The notes below the pieces were generated by a model. It saw nothing but the letters and a program-made list of their open reading frames with translations, made no database searches and was not told the DNA's origin. Positions 5,710 to 13,521 of a stretch of DNA of 21,998 nucleotides are shown here, piece after piece; the stretch's first letter is position 1; the number at the start of each line of letters is the position of its first letter. Source of the DNA: JACOUT01 sp964580865 (GTDB taxonomy: Bacteria > Myxococcota > UBA727 > VGSZ01); contig CAZONM010000047.1 of the NCBI GenBank assembly GCA_964580865.1, positions 1-21,998 on the forward strand. The letters run 5' to 3'. The translations under genes were made by a program, and so were the position numbers.

Positions 5710-7002
5710 ATGCGTGCCCTCCCATGCAGCGTCCTCGTCATCGGCCTCGTCGCGTGCGCGTGCTCCGGCAAGAGCGCTCCCACGCCGACGTCGTTCTTCG
5801 CCGATCGCTTCGCGGGCTACTGGATCCCGTGCTCACGCGGCGAGCGCTGTGCGCTGCCCGACGCCGAGCGCGCCGGTTTGTCGCCCGCGCTCGCCGAGCA
5901 CGTGCTCGCGGTCGGCGCGGCGTATCCCGACCGCGCGGCGGTGACGGCGGCCGCGGCCGCGCTCGACCAGGCGCTGGCGACCGCCGGCGTGCCCGTGCTC
6001 ATCGACGTGCAGCCGTGGCAGGACACCACGCTCCTCCTCGCCTACGAGGTGGTGGCGAAGCACCGGTGGCGCATGGGCGACAAGACGCTGCCCGTGGTGC
6101 GCGTTCACCGCCTCGACCACACCAACATCGAACCGGCGTGGCTCGGCCACGCGGGACGCGAGGCGCCGCTGGTGCTCCTCGACAAGCTCGAGCTCGAGCT
6201 GCTCGACAACGTGCGAGCACAGCGCGCCACCGACGGCAACGTCGTGGACGCCGCGGTCCGCACGAGCTGGCGGGCGCTGGCCGAGCGCGCCACCGACCCG
6301 ACCACGCTCCAGCGGGCCATCGACGCGCTGGCGCGGCGCGACGAGCTGCACAAGAAGCTCGAGGACAGCTTCCAAAGCAAGCGCGTGCACGTGCCCTATC
6401 CCGAGCGGCTCCTGCTCGGTGAGGCGTACTTCGAGCGCCTGTCGCCGTACGCCGATCCGCAGCGCAGCGGCGGGCCGCTGTTCATGCGCACCGATCTGAA
6501 GGCGCTGCGCGCGGCCGATCGGGAGCTCGGCGACGACGTCGTGCTGCGTGCGCTCCATGCGCTGCGCGACCTCGAGGCCAGCGCCACCGAGGCCCACGAG
6601 GTGCACCACGCCGTGCACGGCACGCTCGATCCGTCAGCGGTGCCCGCGGACGTCATGGAGGCCCTCGGCGACGACGACCTGCAGTTCGGCGTGGCCGCCG
6701 ACGGGGAGCTGCGCGCGTACCTGGGCGAGCTGCACGACGCCGAGGCGCCGCCCTGCCTGGCGCTCGGGCGCATCGCGCGCATCCTCGCCGGCGCACGATC
6801 GCCGCGTACACCGCACCACTACGCGGCGCGCGTCGTGTTCAAGCACCTCGGAGGTGGCGAGTGGTTGACGTCGACGTCGGCGGTGGCCGGCGCGGTCGCG
6901 CAGCTGTGCGCGCTCGATGACGCGGCGCTGCGGAAAAAGGCGGCCGACGCCTGGACCGCGATCTATCGAGAGCCCATGCCGGCGGTGAGCCGGGCTCGCT
7001 AG
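5710..7002 (+). CDS. Lipoprotein with HExxH motif, putative zinc metallopeptidase
   Basis: A 430-residue lipoprotein starting MRALPCSVLVIGLVACACSGK, with a lipobox ending at LVAC. An in-frame ATG at 5689 would add seven residues but precedes the TAGCCT hexamer, so 5710 is preferred. The key feature is HEVHH at residues 296-300 (in AHEVHHAVHG), which fits the HExxH zinc site of zincin peptidases; Glu340 in YLGELHDAE, about 40 residues on, could be the third ligand as in gluzincins. The region from 60 to 290 is mostly helical with charged residues and no recognised domain. HExxH occurs by chance in many proteins, so catalysis is inference. The preceding genes are on the other strand and the next gene is a hybrid kinase, about 100 bases or more downstream. 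Confidence 0.8.
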   Translation: MRALPCSVLVIGLVACACSGKSAPTPTSFFADRFAGYWIPCSRGERCALPDAERAGLSPALAEHVLAVGAAYPDRAAVTAAAAALDQALATAGVPVLIDVQPWQDTTLLLAYEVVAKHRWRMGDKTLPVVRVHRLDHTNIEPAWLGHAGREAPLVLLDKLELELLDNVRAQRATDGNVVDAAVRTSWRALAERATDPTTLQRAIDALARRDELHKKLEDSFQSKRVHVPYPERLLLGEAYFERLSPYADPQRSGGPLFMRTDLKALRAADRELGDDVVLRALHALRDLEASATEAHEVHHAVHGTLDPSAVPADVMEALGDDDLQFGVAADGELRAYLGELHDAEAPPCLALGRIARILAGARSPRTPHHYAARVVFKHLGGGEWLTSTSAVAGAVAQLCALDDAALRKKAADAWTAIYREPMPAVSRAR

Positions 7003-7083
7003 CGCCCGTCATCAGCTCGTCGCCAAGGCGCGCGCAGCGGGCCCTGGGCGGACCATCGTCTGTGGGTGAGCTCGCTCGCGGTG

Positions 7084-7089
7084 TATCCT
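7084..7089 (+). promoter_or_regulatory. Candidate -10 of a leaderless promoter before the kinase leader ORF
   Basis: TATCCT lies nine bases before the ATG at 7099, which opens a 30-codon ORF ending on the kinase start. It is the closest match to TATAAT among the similar sites in this window. No clear -35 is seen. Confidence 0.4.
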
Positions 7090-7098
7090 CGTCGCGCG

Positions 7099-7191
7099 AT
7101 GACTCGTCGGGTGGGATCTCCCGGAGCACGGACCCGTGCCGATGACGCCGCGCGGCCCGCGGTCGGCGCTGCACGGGCGAGGCGCGCGTGA
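7099..7191 (+). CDS. Possible 30-aa leader peptide overlapping the hybrid kinase start
   Basis: An ATG-started ORF of 30 codons, rich in Arg and Ala, ends with TGA at 7189-7191 and so shares GTGA with the kinase GTG start at 7188. The kinase start has only a weak purine stretch upstream (GGGCGAGG), so reinitiation after this ORF would explain its translation. The peptide itself looks unstructured. It may be a translational leader rather than a functional protein, or a chance ORF. Confidence 0.35.
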   Translation: MTRRVGSPGARTRADDAARPAVGAARARRA

Positions 7192-8921
7192 ACGACACGG
7201 TGGAGCCGGCCCTGCTGCGCGACGTGGACGAGCGCGCGCGCATCGACGCGGCGCTCGAGGTCGAGCGGCGCTCCGTCGTCACGACGTTCGTGGTCGTGGT
7301 CCTCGCCGCGTTGCTGACGGCGGCGGCCGATCGCGCGTCGGTAACCCGCAGCGTGTTCGAGCACGCGTTCGCGATCGTGACACCGCTCGCCCTCGTGCGA
7401 CTGCTGCTCCTCGCGCGCGGTCGCAAGCTCGCGCCGGGTTCACGAGCGCGCGCGCTCCTCGTGTTCGGGCCCATGCTCGCCTTGGTCGTGACGTGGGCGG
7501 TGTTTGCCGCCTGGGGCTGTTCCGCGGCGCGCGGCACCACGCTGTGCACCGTGATCGTCGCGACGCAGTGCCTCTGTAGCGCCGCGGTCGTGGTGTCCTA
7601 TGCCGGGACGCCGAGGTTCGCCGCCGCCATCATCGTCGCGATGATCGTGCCCACGGCCGTCGCGGTGCTGGTGAGCGATGGCCCAGATCGCGCGTCGGGC
7701 CCTGGCGCCTTGCTGTTCTGCGTCATGCTGGTGAGCTACCTGCCGCGCGTCGCCCGCGAGCGTCGCGCTGGCGTGGTGTCGATGCTCCTGCTCTCGGCGC
7801 GCGCGCGCAGCCTCGAGGAGGCGCGCGACGCGGCGCTCGCGGCGGCGGCGGCCAAGGAGGCGTTCTTCGCCAACCTGAGCCACGAGATCCGCACGCCGCT
7901 CCATGGCCTGCTCGGGACCGCGGAGCGCCTCAAGGCCATGAACCTCGACGACGCCCAGCGCAGCGCCGTCGATCAGCTGCAGCGCTGCGGCCACGCGCTG
8001 CTCGGAACGCTGAATGACGCGCTCGACTCCACGCGCCTCGAGTCGGGGAAGCTGCAGCTCCGCTCGGAGCTCATCGCGCTCCCCGAGCTGCTGCGCGACG
8101 TCGTCGATCTGTTCATGGACGAGGCGCGCGGCAAAGGCGTTTTGGTCGTGCTCGACATGGCCGTCGCGTCGCACGCGATGGGCGACGCGCAGCGCCTGCG
8201 TCAGGTGCTGCAGAACCTGGTCGGCAACGCCGTGAAGTTCACGGAGCGCGGCCAGGTCACGGTGCGCGCGCGCACCGCGCCCTCGCCGGGCGCGGGCGTC
8301 GAGCTCACCGTCGCCGTCGAAGACACCGGCGTCGGTTTCTCGGCGGAGGATCGCGAGCGCCTGTTTCAACGCTACTCGCAATTGACCACGCGCACCGGCG
8401 GAGGCTCGGGCCTGGGGCTCTCCATCTCGGCCGAGCTCGTGCGGCTGATGGGCGGGACCATCGACGCGACCAGCGACGGACCCGGGCGCGGCGCGCGTTT
8501 CCACATGCGCGTTCCCCTCGCGCCGCACACCGGCGCATCGGGCGTCGTCGCGGGCCGTCGCGTGCTCGTGGTCGACGACAACCCGGTGAACCTCGCGGTG
8601 GCGTGTGCCTACCTCGAGGGCCTCGGTGTCGGCGTCGACGCGGCGGCGGGAGGTGACGAGGCGCTGTCGCGCTCAGCCGCCGTTCGCTACGACGCCATCC
8701 TGATGGACTGCAACATGCCCGAGAAGGACGGCTTCGCGACCACGCGCGAGCTGCGCGCGCGCGGCGACACCACGCCCGTCCTCGCCATCACCGCCGCCAA
8801 CGACGGCTCGACCACGCAGCGCTGCCAGGAGGCGGGCATGGAGGCGCTGATCGAGAAGCCGATCTCGTCGGACACGCTGCGCGATGCGCTCGCACGGGTC
8901 ATCGCGCTTCGCGAGGGCTGA
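7188..8921 (+). CDS. Hybrid sensor histidine kinase with six membrane helices and a C-terminal receiver
   Basis: A 577-residue membrane kinase. Residues 31-186 hold about six hydrophobic segments (near 31-47, 58-76, 89-109, 118-138, 144-163 and 171-186) with almost no periplasmic domain, suggesting sensing within or at the membrane. A short coiled linker leads to the HisKA domain with phospho-His232 in NLSHEIRTPLHG, then an HATPase domain with Asn347 in NLVGNAVKF, DTGVGF and a GGSGLGLS lid. A receiver follows from about 459: Asp463/Asp464, phosphoacceptor Asp507 (ILMDCNMP) and Lys557 (EKPI), all intact. The start is GTG and overlaps an upstream 30-codon ORF. No response regulator or Hpt gene is adjacent, so the phosphorelay partner must be encoded elsewhere. 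Confidence 0.93.
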   Translation: MNDTVEPALLRDVDERARIDAALEVERRSVVTTFVVVVLAALLTAAADRASVTRSVFEHAFAIVTPLALVRLLLLARGRKLAPGSRARALLVFGPMLALVVTWAVFAAWGCSAARGTTLCTVIVATQCLCSAAVVVSYAGTPRFAAAIIVAMIVPTAVAVLVSDGPDRASGPGALLFCVMLVSYLPRVARERRAGVVSMLLLSARARSLEEARDAALAAAAAKEAFFANLSHEIRTPLHGLLGTAERLKAMNLDDAQRSAVDQLQRCGHALLGTLNDALDSTRLESGKLQLRSELIALPELLRDVVDLFMDEARGKGVLVVLDMAVASHAMGDAQRLRQVLQNLVGNAVKFTERGQVTVRARTAPSPGAGVELTVAVEDTGVGFSAEDRERLFQRYSQLTTRTGGGSGLGLSISAELVRLMGGTIDATSDGPGRGARFHMRVPLAPHTGASGVVAGRRVLVVDDNPVNLAVACAYLEGLGVGVDAAAGGDEALSRSAAVRYDAILMDCNMPEKDGFATTRELRARGDTTPVLAITAANDGSTTQRCQEAGMEALIEKPISSDTLRDALARVIALREG

Positions 8922-9118
8922 GGCTGCGGGTGCGGCCGCGGTGCCCCGGCCCGTTCCGCCGATGCGCATATCACGCAACGAGTTCAATGAGTTACATGCC
9001 AAACCGGGTCCCAGATCCGCCTCGGTCATTCGTCCAGACGATTCCACGCACCCGGGAGGTGTGCTCCGCCGACATACATGTACGACTGCGACCGACATCA
9101 CATCCTGGAGGGACGTCC

Positions 9119-10330
9119 ATGCCGCGCCTCAGCCTCGACACCGCCATCGCCCGGGCCACCGCCGACGCCGTCATCTCGCGCCGGGAGCTCGCCGAGGTCG
9201 CCGAGCTGGCGGAGGCCCGCGCCAACCCCCAGGCGCTGGCGGACAAGCTGACCCCCATCGCGGGCAAGATGACGGGCCGCGCCTCGGACGCGTTCAAGCG
9301 CTTCTGCGCCGGCCTGACGGCGGGCAACGGCGCGGCGGCGCTCGGCACCCTGGCCAAGGAGAGCCTCGACACCACGGCGCCCCCGAGCTGGCTGCCGGCC
9401 GCCTTCGACTTCGCCAAGGCGAGCGCCGGCGCGCTCGAGATGCTGACCGCGCAGGGCGAGCCCGCCGCCACCATCGGCGCCGGCAAGGCCGACAAGGTCA
9501 TCTTCACCGACGTCGACCTGACCCTGCTCAAGACCGACACGCCAACGCTCCTCAAGCACAAGGTGACGGGCGCGTACCTGCGCGACCCGGGCACCGGCAA
9601 GCTCGTGCTCTTCCACGATCTGAAGAAGGAGCTCGACGCCCTCAAGCTCAAGTACCCGACCTTCAACTTCGACGAGTACGCGGCCGACTTCCGCGAGTTC
9701 GGCTCGGTCGCCGAGCTCTTGCGCACGAGCGTCATCCCCGAGGACGTGCGCCTGCTGCGGAAGAGTGACGCCGACGCCAAGAGCCGCGACTTCATCATCA
9801 CCGCGCGCTCCGACGACATCATGATCGACGCCCTCGATCTGCTGCTCACGCAGAAGGGCATCGACATCAACGGCGTCTTCGCGGTGAACGGCCCGACCGC
9901 CGTCAACAAGCTCGGCATGACCCCGCCCGCCGATCCGAGCGCCGCGCCCGGCGCGCCGCCTGCATGGAAGCTGTCGTCGTCGCAGCGCAAGGCCGTGACG
10001 ATGGCGGCCATCCTCATGAACTACGGCGGGCAAGACCACGTCAAGCACGTCAAGTTCCTCGACGACGGCGACGACAATCTGCAGGCCGCCATGGACCTCT
10101 TGCCCAAGCTGTTCCCCAAGATCAGGTTCGAGTTCCTCGACGTCGAGCACGTGGGCAACAAGAAGTTCAAGCAGCGGCTGGTCGCCTACACCGGCGAGAA
10201 GGGCGAGCTGTTCGCCAAGGACGGCAAGCCGTTCTCGACGGACGCCATCAAGGCCTACACCGACAACGACGTGCCCATGCCGCTCGATCCGCGGCTCTAC
10301 CCGCACCTCGTCGTCGGCGGCGGGCACTGA
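9119..10330 (+). CDS. HAD-superfamily hydrolase with an extra N-terminal helical domain
   Basis: A 403-residue soluble protein. HAD motifs are seen in order: motif I VIFTDVDLTLL with Asp131 and Asp133, motif II FIITARSDD with Thr228, a possible Lys (291, 309 or 312), and motif IV FLDDGDDN at 313-320. This order supports a phosphatase-like hydrolase using an aspartyl-phosphate intermediate. Residues 1-120 form an added alpha-helical region (ISRRELAEVAELAEARA) not typical of small HAD enzymes. The start at 9119 is set by GGAGGGA five bases upstream; the frame is open further upstream but without a ribosome site. The next gene follows 41 bases later with the same kind of start, suggesting an operon. 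The substrate cannot be guessed. The 197 bases upstream are less GC-rich and likely hold the promoter. Confidence 0.85.
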   Translation: MPRLSLDTAIARATADAVISRRELAEVAELAEARANPQALADKLTPIAGKMTGRASDAFKRFCAGLTAGNGAAALGTLAKESLDTTAPPSWLPAAFDFAKASAGALEMLTAQGEPAATIGAGKADKVIFTDVDLTLLKTDTPTLLKHKVTGAYLRDPGTGKLVLFHDLKKELDALKLKYPTFNFDEYAADFREFGSVAELLRTSVIPEDVRLLRKSDADAKSRDFIITARSDDIMIDALDLLLTQKGIDINGVFAVNGPTAVNKLGMTPPADPSAAPGAPPAWKLSSSQRKAVTMAAILMNYGGQDHVKHVKFLDDGDDNLQAAMDLLPKLFPKIRFEFLDVEHVGNKKFKQRLVAYTGEKGELFAKDGKPFSTDAIKAYTDNDVPMPLDPRLYPHLVVGGGH

Positions 10331-10371
10331 ACCACCTCAGGCACCGAGCACGCCCGTCTGCAGGAGCTACC

Positions 10372-11379
10372 ATGCCCGTTCGCGCCGCCACCCTCGAGGT
10401 CCTCACTCGCGCGCGCGCCGCGCTCGACGCCGACGCGCGCGCCGCCGCCGGCAACAACCAGCTCTCGAAGAGCGAGCAGGAGGCGCTCGCGCCGGGCGTG
10501 CTGCAAGACGCGGCCATCGCCGTGCGCGCGCGCGATGGGCGCGTCAGCGTGGCCAGCCTCGTGATCGAGGCGGATCAGCGGCTCACGGCGCTGCTCGGCG
10601 GCGTCAACACGCGCGGGCCGAGCGCCGTGTCGCAGGACGAGGTGCGCGCGCTCCATGGCGCCCATGCCGATGCCGGTGTGCGCGTGGCGCGCGCCTACGA
10701 GCTCATCACGGGTAAGCACATCGACTTGCCGGGTCTCGTGGCGACGCCGGTACCGCCGCCCGTCGCGCCGCCGCCGGCGCCGGGCGTGGTGCCGATCCAA
10801 GGGTTCACGCAGACCCCCGCGCCCGTGATGCCCTATGCCGGGCCCACGGTCCTGCTGCCGAACGGCGCGCTGCAGCTCGTGCGCGGCGCGGCGTTGCCCT
10901 CCACCTTCACCCTCGACGTCGCTGGGCAGACGTTCACCGCGACCGTCGACCGCAGCAGCGGGCAGCTCGGCAACGTGGCCACGACTGCCGACGTGGTCGA
11001 GGCCATCCGTCGCGCGGTGGCGCCGGCGTACGACCTGGAGGTTCGCCAGCACGACAGCAACGGCACCATCATCGCGCTGCACGGCGCTACCGCGCCGCGG
11101 CACACGGGCGCGCCCACCTACCTGTACGCCGAGGGCAAGAGCTTCGAGCTGCGCGGCCCGCTGCGCTTCGTGCTCAACCGAAACGAAGTGCTGCAGCCGG
11201 GCGAGAGCGTCCGCCTGCGCATCGACGACAAGCTGTACACGGCCACGGCGACCCGCTCGAACACCAGCATCCAGACGCTGGTGCGCGACCTGCGCGACCA
11301 GGCCGTGGCCGACGGGCGCACCATCGATCTGCGCGAGTACACCAACTACGCGCCGTGGACCTTCATCGTCACGGGGTGA
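10372..11379 (+). CDS. Protein with helical N-terminus, proline hinge and two duplicated beta-alpha-beta modules
   Basis: A 335-residue protein, not recognised as a known family. AGGAG at 10362-10366 fixes the ATG. Residues 1-118 are helical, with an EF-hand-like stretch (DADARAAAGNNQLSKSE) and a second SQDE segment; residues 124-157 are Pro/Ala-rich and act as a hinge. The C-terminal part has two similar units, about 167-239 and 264-335. Each carries a TFTAT or LYTAT strand, then a helix (DVVEAIRRAV or TLVRDLRDQAV), then strands ending in an I-x-x-x-G type turn. This strand-helix-strand pattern recalls flagellin_IN-like modules of filament or adhesion proteins, a comparison made by eye only. 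There is no signal peptide. It lies 41 bases after the HAD-like gene and is probably co-expressed with it. Confidence 0.8.
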   Translation: MPVRAATLEVLTRARAALDADARAAAGNNQLSKSEQEALAPGVLQDAAIAVRARDGRVSVASLVIEADQRLTALLGGVNTRGPSAVSQDEVRALHGAHADAGVRVARAYELITGKHIDLPGLVATPVPPPVAPPPAPGVVPIQGFTQTPAPVMPYAGPTVLLPNGALQLVRGAALPSTFTLDVAGQTFTATVDRSSGQLGNVATTADVVEAIRRAVAPAYDLEVRQHDSNGTIIALHGATAPRHTGAPTYLYAEGKSFELRGPLRFVLNRNEVLQPGESVRLRIDDKLYTATATRSNTSIQTLVRDLRDQAVADGRTIDLREYTNYAPWTFIVTG

Positions 11380-11996
11380 GCGCGCGCTCGTGCGCCCGTC
11401 GCGCTGATTGGTCTCCTGCACCGCGCCCAGCTGGCCGCGGAGCCCGGGTTCATCCTCGCGTCGGTCCGCCGCTCCGTGGCCTACGCATCGCCGCGGGTAG
11501 GACCGACGCCCGCGCGCGAGGTCTCGCCCAGCACGAGCTCGTCGCAGTCGACGCCCGGGAGACGCCCGTGGCCACGGTTGAGCCGCTCTCCCTCCCTGCC
11601 TGCCCGGACGTCCCGGCCGCGCGCCAGCCGCGGCGTCGTGCGTTCGAGGCGATCGGGGTGCCGCCCACGTGGACCGAGGTCGCGGTCTCTCCCCGCGCCC
11701 CCGCCCAAGCCTGCGGCTCCCGTCGTACCCTCGTCGAAGGGAAGGACGTCACAGGCGCCCCCGAATCGTGCACCGGCGGGCCGCACCTACCGAGGCAGCG
11801 ACGTCGGAGGTGTACCGAGCTCGACGCCATCGTGGTCGCGCTCCGGAACTCACCGCGGGCGTCGCCGGCGGCGCCCGCGTGCTCCAACCTCGGCGCCGTC
11901 CCCGGAGCGCGCCCCTCGCGGCGCTGCCGATCGCGCGCTGTCGCTCGCCGATCGGCCAAGGCACCCACGCGCACCGCGGCCGTCGCCGCGAGAAAT
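11380..11996 (+). other. About 617 bases with no convincing gene
   Basis: No ORF on either strand here has a ribosome site with a protein-like sequence. Several frames stay open only because the DNA is very GC-rich. Two plus-strand stretches look faintly protein-like: 11401-11478 (ALIGLLHRAQLAAEP) and, in another frame, about 11519-11780 (QHELVAVDARETPVATVE). They could be remnants of a decayed gene with frameshifts, but chance is a fair alternative. No strong terminator was found after the stop at 11379. Confidence 0.4.
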
Positions 11997-12335
11997 TCAG
12001 CCGAGGCGCTGCCAAGCGCGGATCAGGATGCCGGGGACGTTGCCGCCCACGGGCACCATGCCGGTCCCGCTGCCCAGCACCTGCGCCGCCAGCGCCTGGC
12101 CTGCGTTCGGTTGGCTCATGAAGGCGTTGAGCTTGCGGATCGTGACGTCCTGGTCGCCGGTCGCCGCCTCCAACAAGGCCATCCCGCCATCGCCGACGCC
12201 TCGGATAGCGCGGGCCGGCAGGTCGAGGGCCTGTTGGCCGCGGGTGCTCGCAGGCAGCGCCAGGACTCGCTCGTTGATCCCCTTGTCGAAGCTCTTGCGC
12301 TGAGCGTTGAGCGTGGCGTCGAAGGCGACCGGCAT
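11997..12335 (-). CDS. Small protein of unknown function (112 aa)
   Basis: A 112-residue protein starting MPVAFDATLNAQRKSFDKGI. The start at 12335 is fixed by AGGAAGGG seven bases upstream; the frame is open further up but with no site there. The sequence has amphipathic helical stretches (LNAQRKSFDKGINERVLAL, TIRKLNAFMSQ) and a Gly-rich C-terminal half (LGSGTGMVPVGGNVPG), with no signal peptide or cysteines. Residues 43-60 (AIRGVGDGGMALLEAATG) could pack as a small helical hairpin. I do not recognise it. Its MPV start and strong ribosome site resemble the HAD-like and two-module proteins nearby, but no real similarity is evident. It is alone on its strand, with gene-poor DNA on both sides. 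Confidence 0.7.
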   Translation of the reverse strand: MPVAFDATLNAQRKSFDKGINERVLALPASTRGQQALDLPARAIRGVGDGGMALLEAATGDQDVTIRKLNAFMSQPNAGQALAAQVLGSGTGMVPVGGNVPGILIRAWQRLG

Positions 12336-12820
12336 GGTGGTTCCCTTCCTCGTGTCTGGAGGGAATTGTTGGCAGGTGTGGGCTGCGTGTTGCGCGATCT
12401 CCCGCGGCCTCGAGCCGACAGCGCGCCATGCGGCGCCCAAACGGGACTCGCGCATGTGATCGGGTAGAACTAGGCCATGAGGGCCCGGCAGACGGAGAGA
12501 GAGCCGCGCGGATGAGCCGAGCGGCGTAGGTCCACCGTCCACCAGAGCGGGTCACCTTCCCTGGACCTCGAGCTCGGTCTCTCGCACGGTGATCGACTCG
12601 CCCAAGAGCCGAAGGCAGACCCGGGCGAGCGCCGCGGCGACACCTTCCTATCCGCACGGACGCGAGCCGCACGCCACGCGGCGTCGCGGCCGCAGGTAGC
12701 GCCGCGAGGTCGCCGACGAGGAAAGGCCAGAGCGTGCGCATCCCGCCATGGACGCACACGCGCGCGCACCTGACGACCGAGCACGCCCGGCGCCCGCCAA
12801 AGCCCCTCCCCTTCTGTGTC
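12336..12820. other. About 485 bases without a supported gene
   Basis: The first hundred bases on the right of the 112-residue gene should hold its promoter and ribosome site. The rest lies downstream of the TetR gene. A short minus-strand fragment at 12552-12647, bounded by stops, reads as protein (ARVCLRLLGESITVRETELE) but has no start codon or ribosome site; it may be a gene remnant. No repeat or hairpin stands out. Confidence 0.4.
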
Positions 12821-13429
12821 TTAGCGCGCGCGACCGCGCGCGGGCAGCGCGCCGATCACCGTGCGCAACACGCGCTCAGCTTCGGCGAGGCGCGCGGCGT
12901 CGGTCGTCACGTACGGCAAGATGCGCTCGAGCGTGAGCCCCGCGACACCGTGGGCGAGCGACCACACCGACACGTACCAGGCGTCGAGCGTCGCCTGGTC
13001 GTCGCCGAGCAGCGTCCGCAACGCCGCGAAGACCGCGTCGGGGTACTTCGGTGCCGCGTCGTCGTGCTTCAGCTTCATCGCGGCGCCCGCGCGCGAAAAC
13101 TGCAACCGGAACCAGCCTGGATTTTCGAGCGCGAACGCCGTGTACGAGCGCGCGAGCGCGAGCAGCACCGCGCGCGGCTCCTTCTCCTTGAGCACTGCTG
13201 CGTCCACCGCCGCGACAAAGCGCAGGAAGGTCTCCCACATGGTGGCGCGCAGCAGAGCGTCGCGGCTCGGGTAGTGCCGGTAGAGCGCGGACGGACCCAC
13301 GCCGAGCCGCTTCGCGACCCTTTCGAGCGTGAAGCCCTCGTGCCCACGGGCGTCGAGCTCGCGCCGCGCGGCTACGAGGGCAGCCTGCGCCAGGTCTCCG
13401 TGGTGGTAGCGGCCGCGCTGCTTCTTCAT
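12821..13429 (-). CDS. TetR-family transcriptional regulator
   Basis: A 202-residue regulator. The N-terminal region RYHHGDL followed by a helix-turn-helix (FTLERVAKRLGVGPSALYRHYPSRDALL, quoted in part: residues 33-60) is characteristic of TetR proteins, which bind palindromic operators as dimers and release on ligand binding. The C-terminal 130 residues form the helical ligand and dimer domain, with aromatic residues in FALENPGWFRLQF and DAWYVSVWSLAHG that could line a hydrophobic pocket. The start at 13429 is chosen because TACAGT lies six bases upstream; the in-frame start at 13465 would fall inside the operator. It is divergent from the NmrA-like gene, with a perfect inverted repeat between them, so it probably represses both itself and that gene. 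Confidence 0.92.
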   Translation of the reverse strand: MKKQRGRYHHGDLAQAALVAARRELDARGHEGFTLERVAKRLGVGPSALYRHYPSRDALLRATMWETFLRFVAAVDAAVLKEKEPRAVLLALARSYTAFALENPGWFRLQFSRAGAAMKLKHDDAAPKYPDAVFAALRTLLGDDQATLDAWYVSVWSLAHGVAGLTLERILPYVTTDAARLAEAERVLRTVIGALPARGRAR

Positions 13430-13435
13430 GGCGCC

Positions 13436-13441
13436 ACTGTA
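13436..13441 (-). promoter_or_regulatory. Candidate -10 of the TetR gene
   Basis: TACAGT on the minus strand is six bases before ATG 13429, consistent with a leaderless transcript. The matching -35 region would fall inside the inverted repeat at 13449-13474, as expected for autorepression. Confidence 0.5.
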
Positions 13442-13448
13442 TCGCGAC

Positions 13449-13474
13449 CGGATGTGATGCGACATTCACATCCG
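13449..13474. promoter_or_regulatory. Perfect 9-bp inverted repeat, probable TetR operator
   Basis: CGGATGTGA (13449-13457) and TCACATCCG (13466-13474) are exact reverse complements separated by eight bases. The site lies between the divergent TetR and NmrA-like genes, just upstream of a TTGACA at 13476 and over the likely -35 of tetR. Size and placement fit a TetR dimer operator controlling both promoters. The binding protein is inferred from position. Confidence 0.75.
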
Positions 13475-13475
13475 A

Positions 13476-13507
13476 TTGACACGTCGGTGGAGATCCGTTC
13501 CTATTGC
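13476..13507 (+). promoter_or_regulatory. Sigma-70-like promoter of the NmrA-like gene
   Basis: A perfect TTGACA at 13476-13481 is followed, after 17-20 bases, by a weak -10 region within TCCTATTGC (13499-13507). The operator ends one base before the -35, so bound repressor would block polymerase. Confidence 0.5.
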
Positions 13508-13521
13508 TCTGGAGGTGACCG

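Noticed and set aside
7126..7139. Short inverted repeat GCACGG/CCGTGC upstream of the hybrid kinase
   Set aside because: Six-base arms with a two-base gap are expected by chance in DNA this GC-rich and it lies inside the leader ORF.
8922..9118. Possible small ORF (starting MRISRNEFNELHAK) upstream of the HAD-like gene
   Set aside because: It has no ribosome site, continues out of frame into the HAD-like gene and soon becomes His/Arg-rich; the region is better seen as promoter DNA.
9098..10327. Minus-strand ORF of 409 codons opposite the HAD-like gene
   Set aside because: Mirror-frame shadow rich in Val, Leu, Glu and Gly; the plus strand has HAD motifs and a ribosome binding site.
10297..11421. 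Minus-strand ORF of 374 codons opposite the two-module protein
   Set aside because: Arg/Gly/Ala/His-rich shadow with no domain or ribosome site.
11749..12759. Minus-strand ORF of 336 codons over the 112-residue gene
   Set aside because: Different frame from the gene that has the ribosome site; Arg-rich low-complexity sequence.
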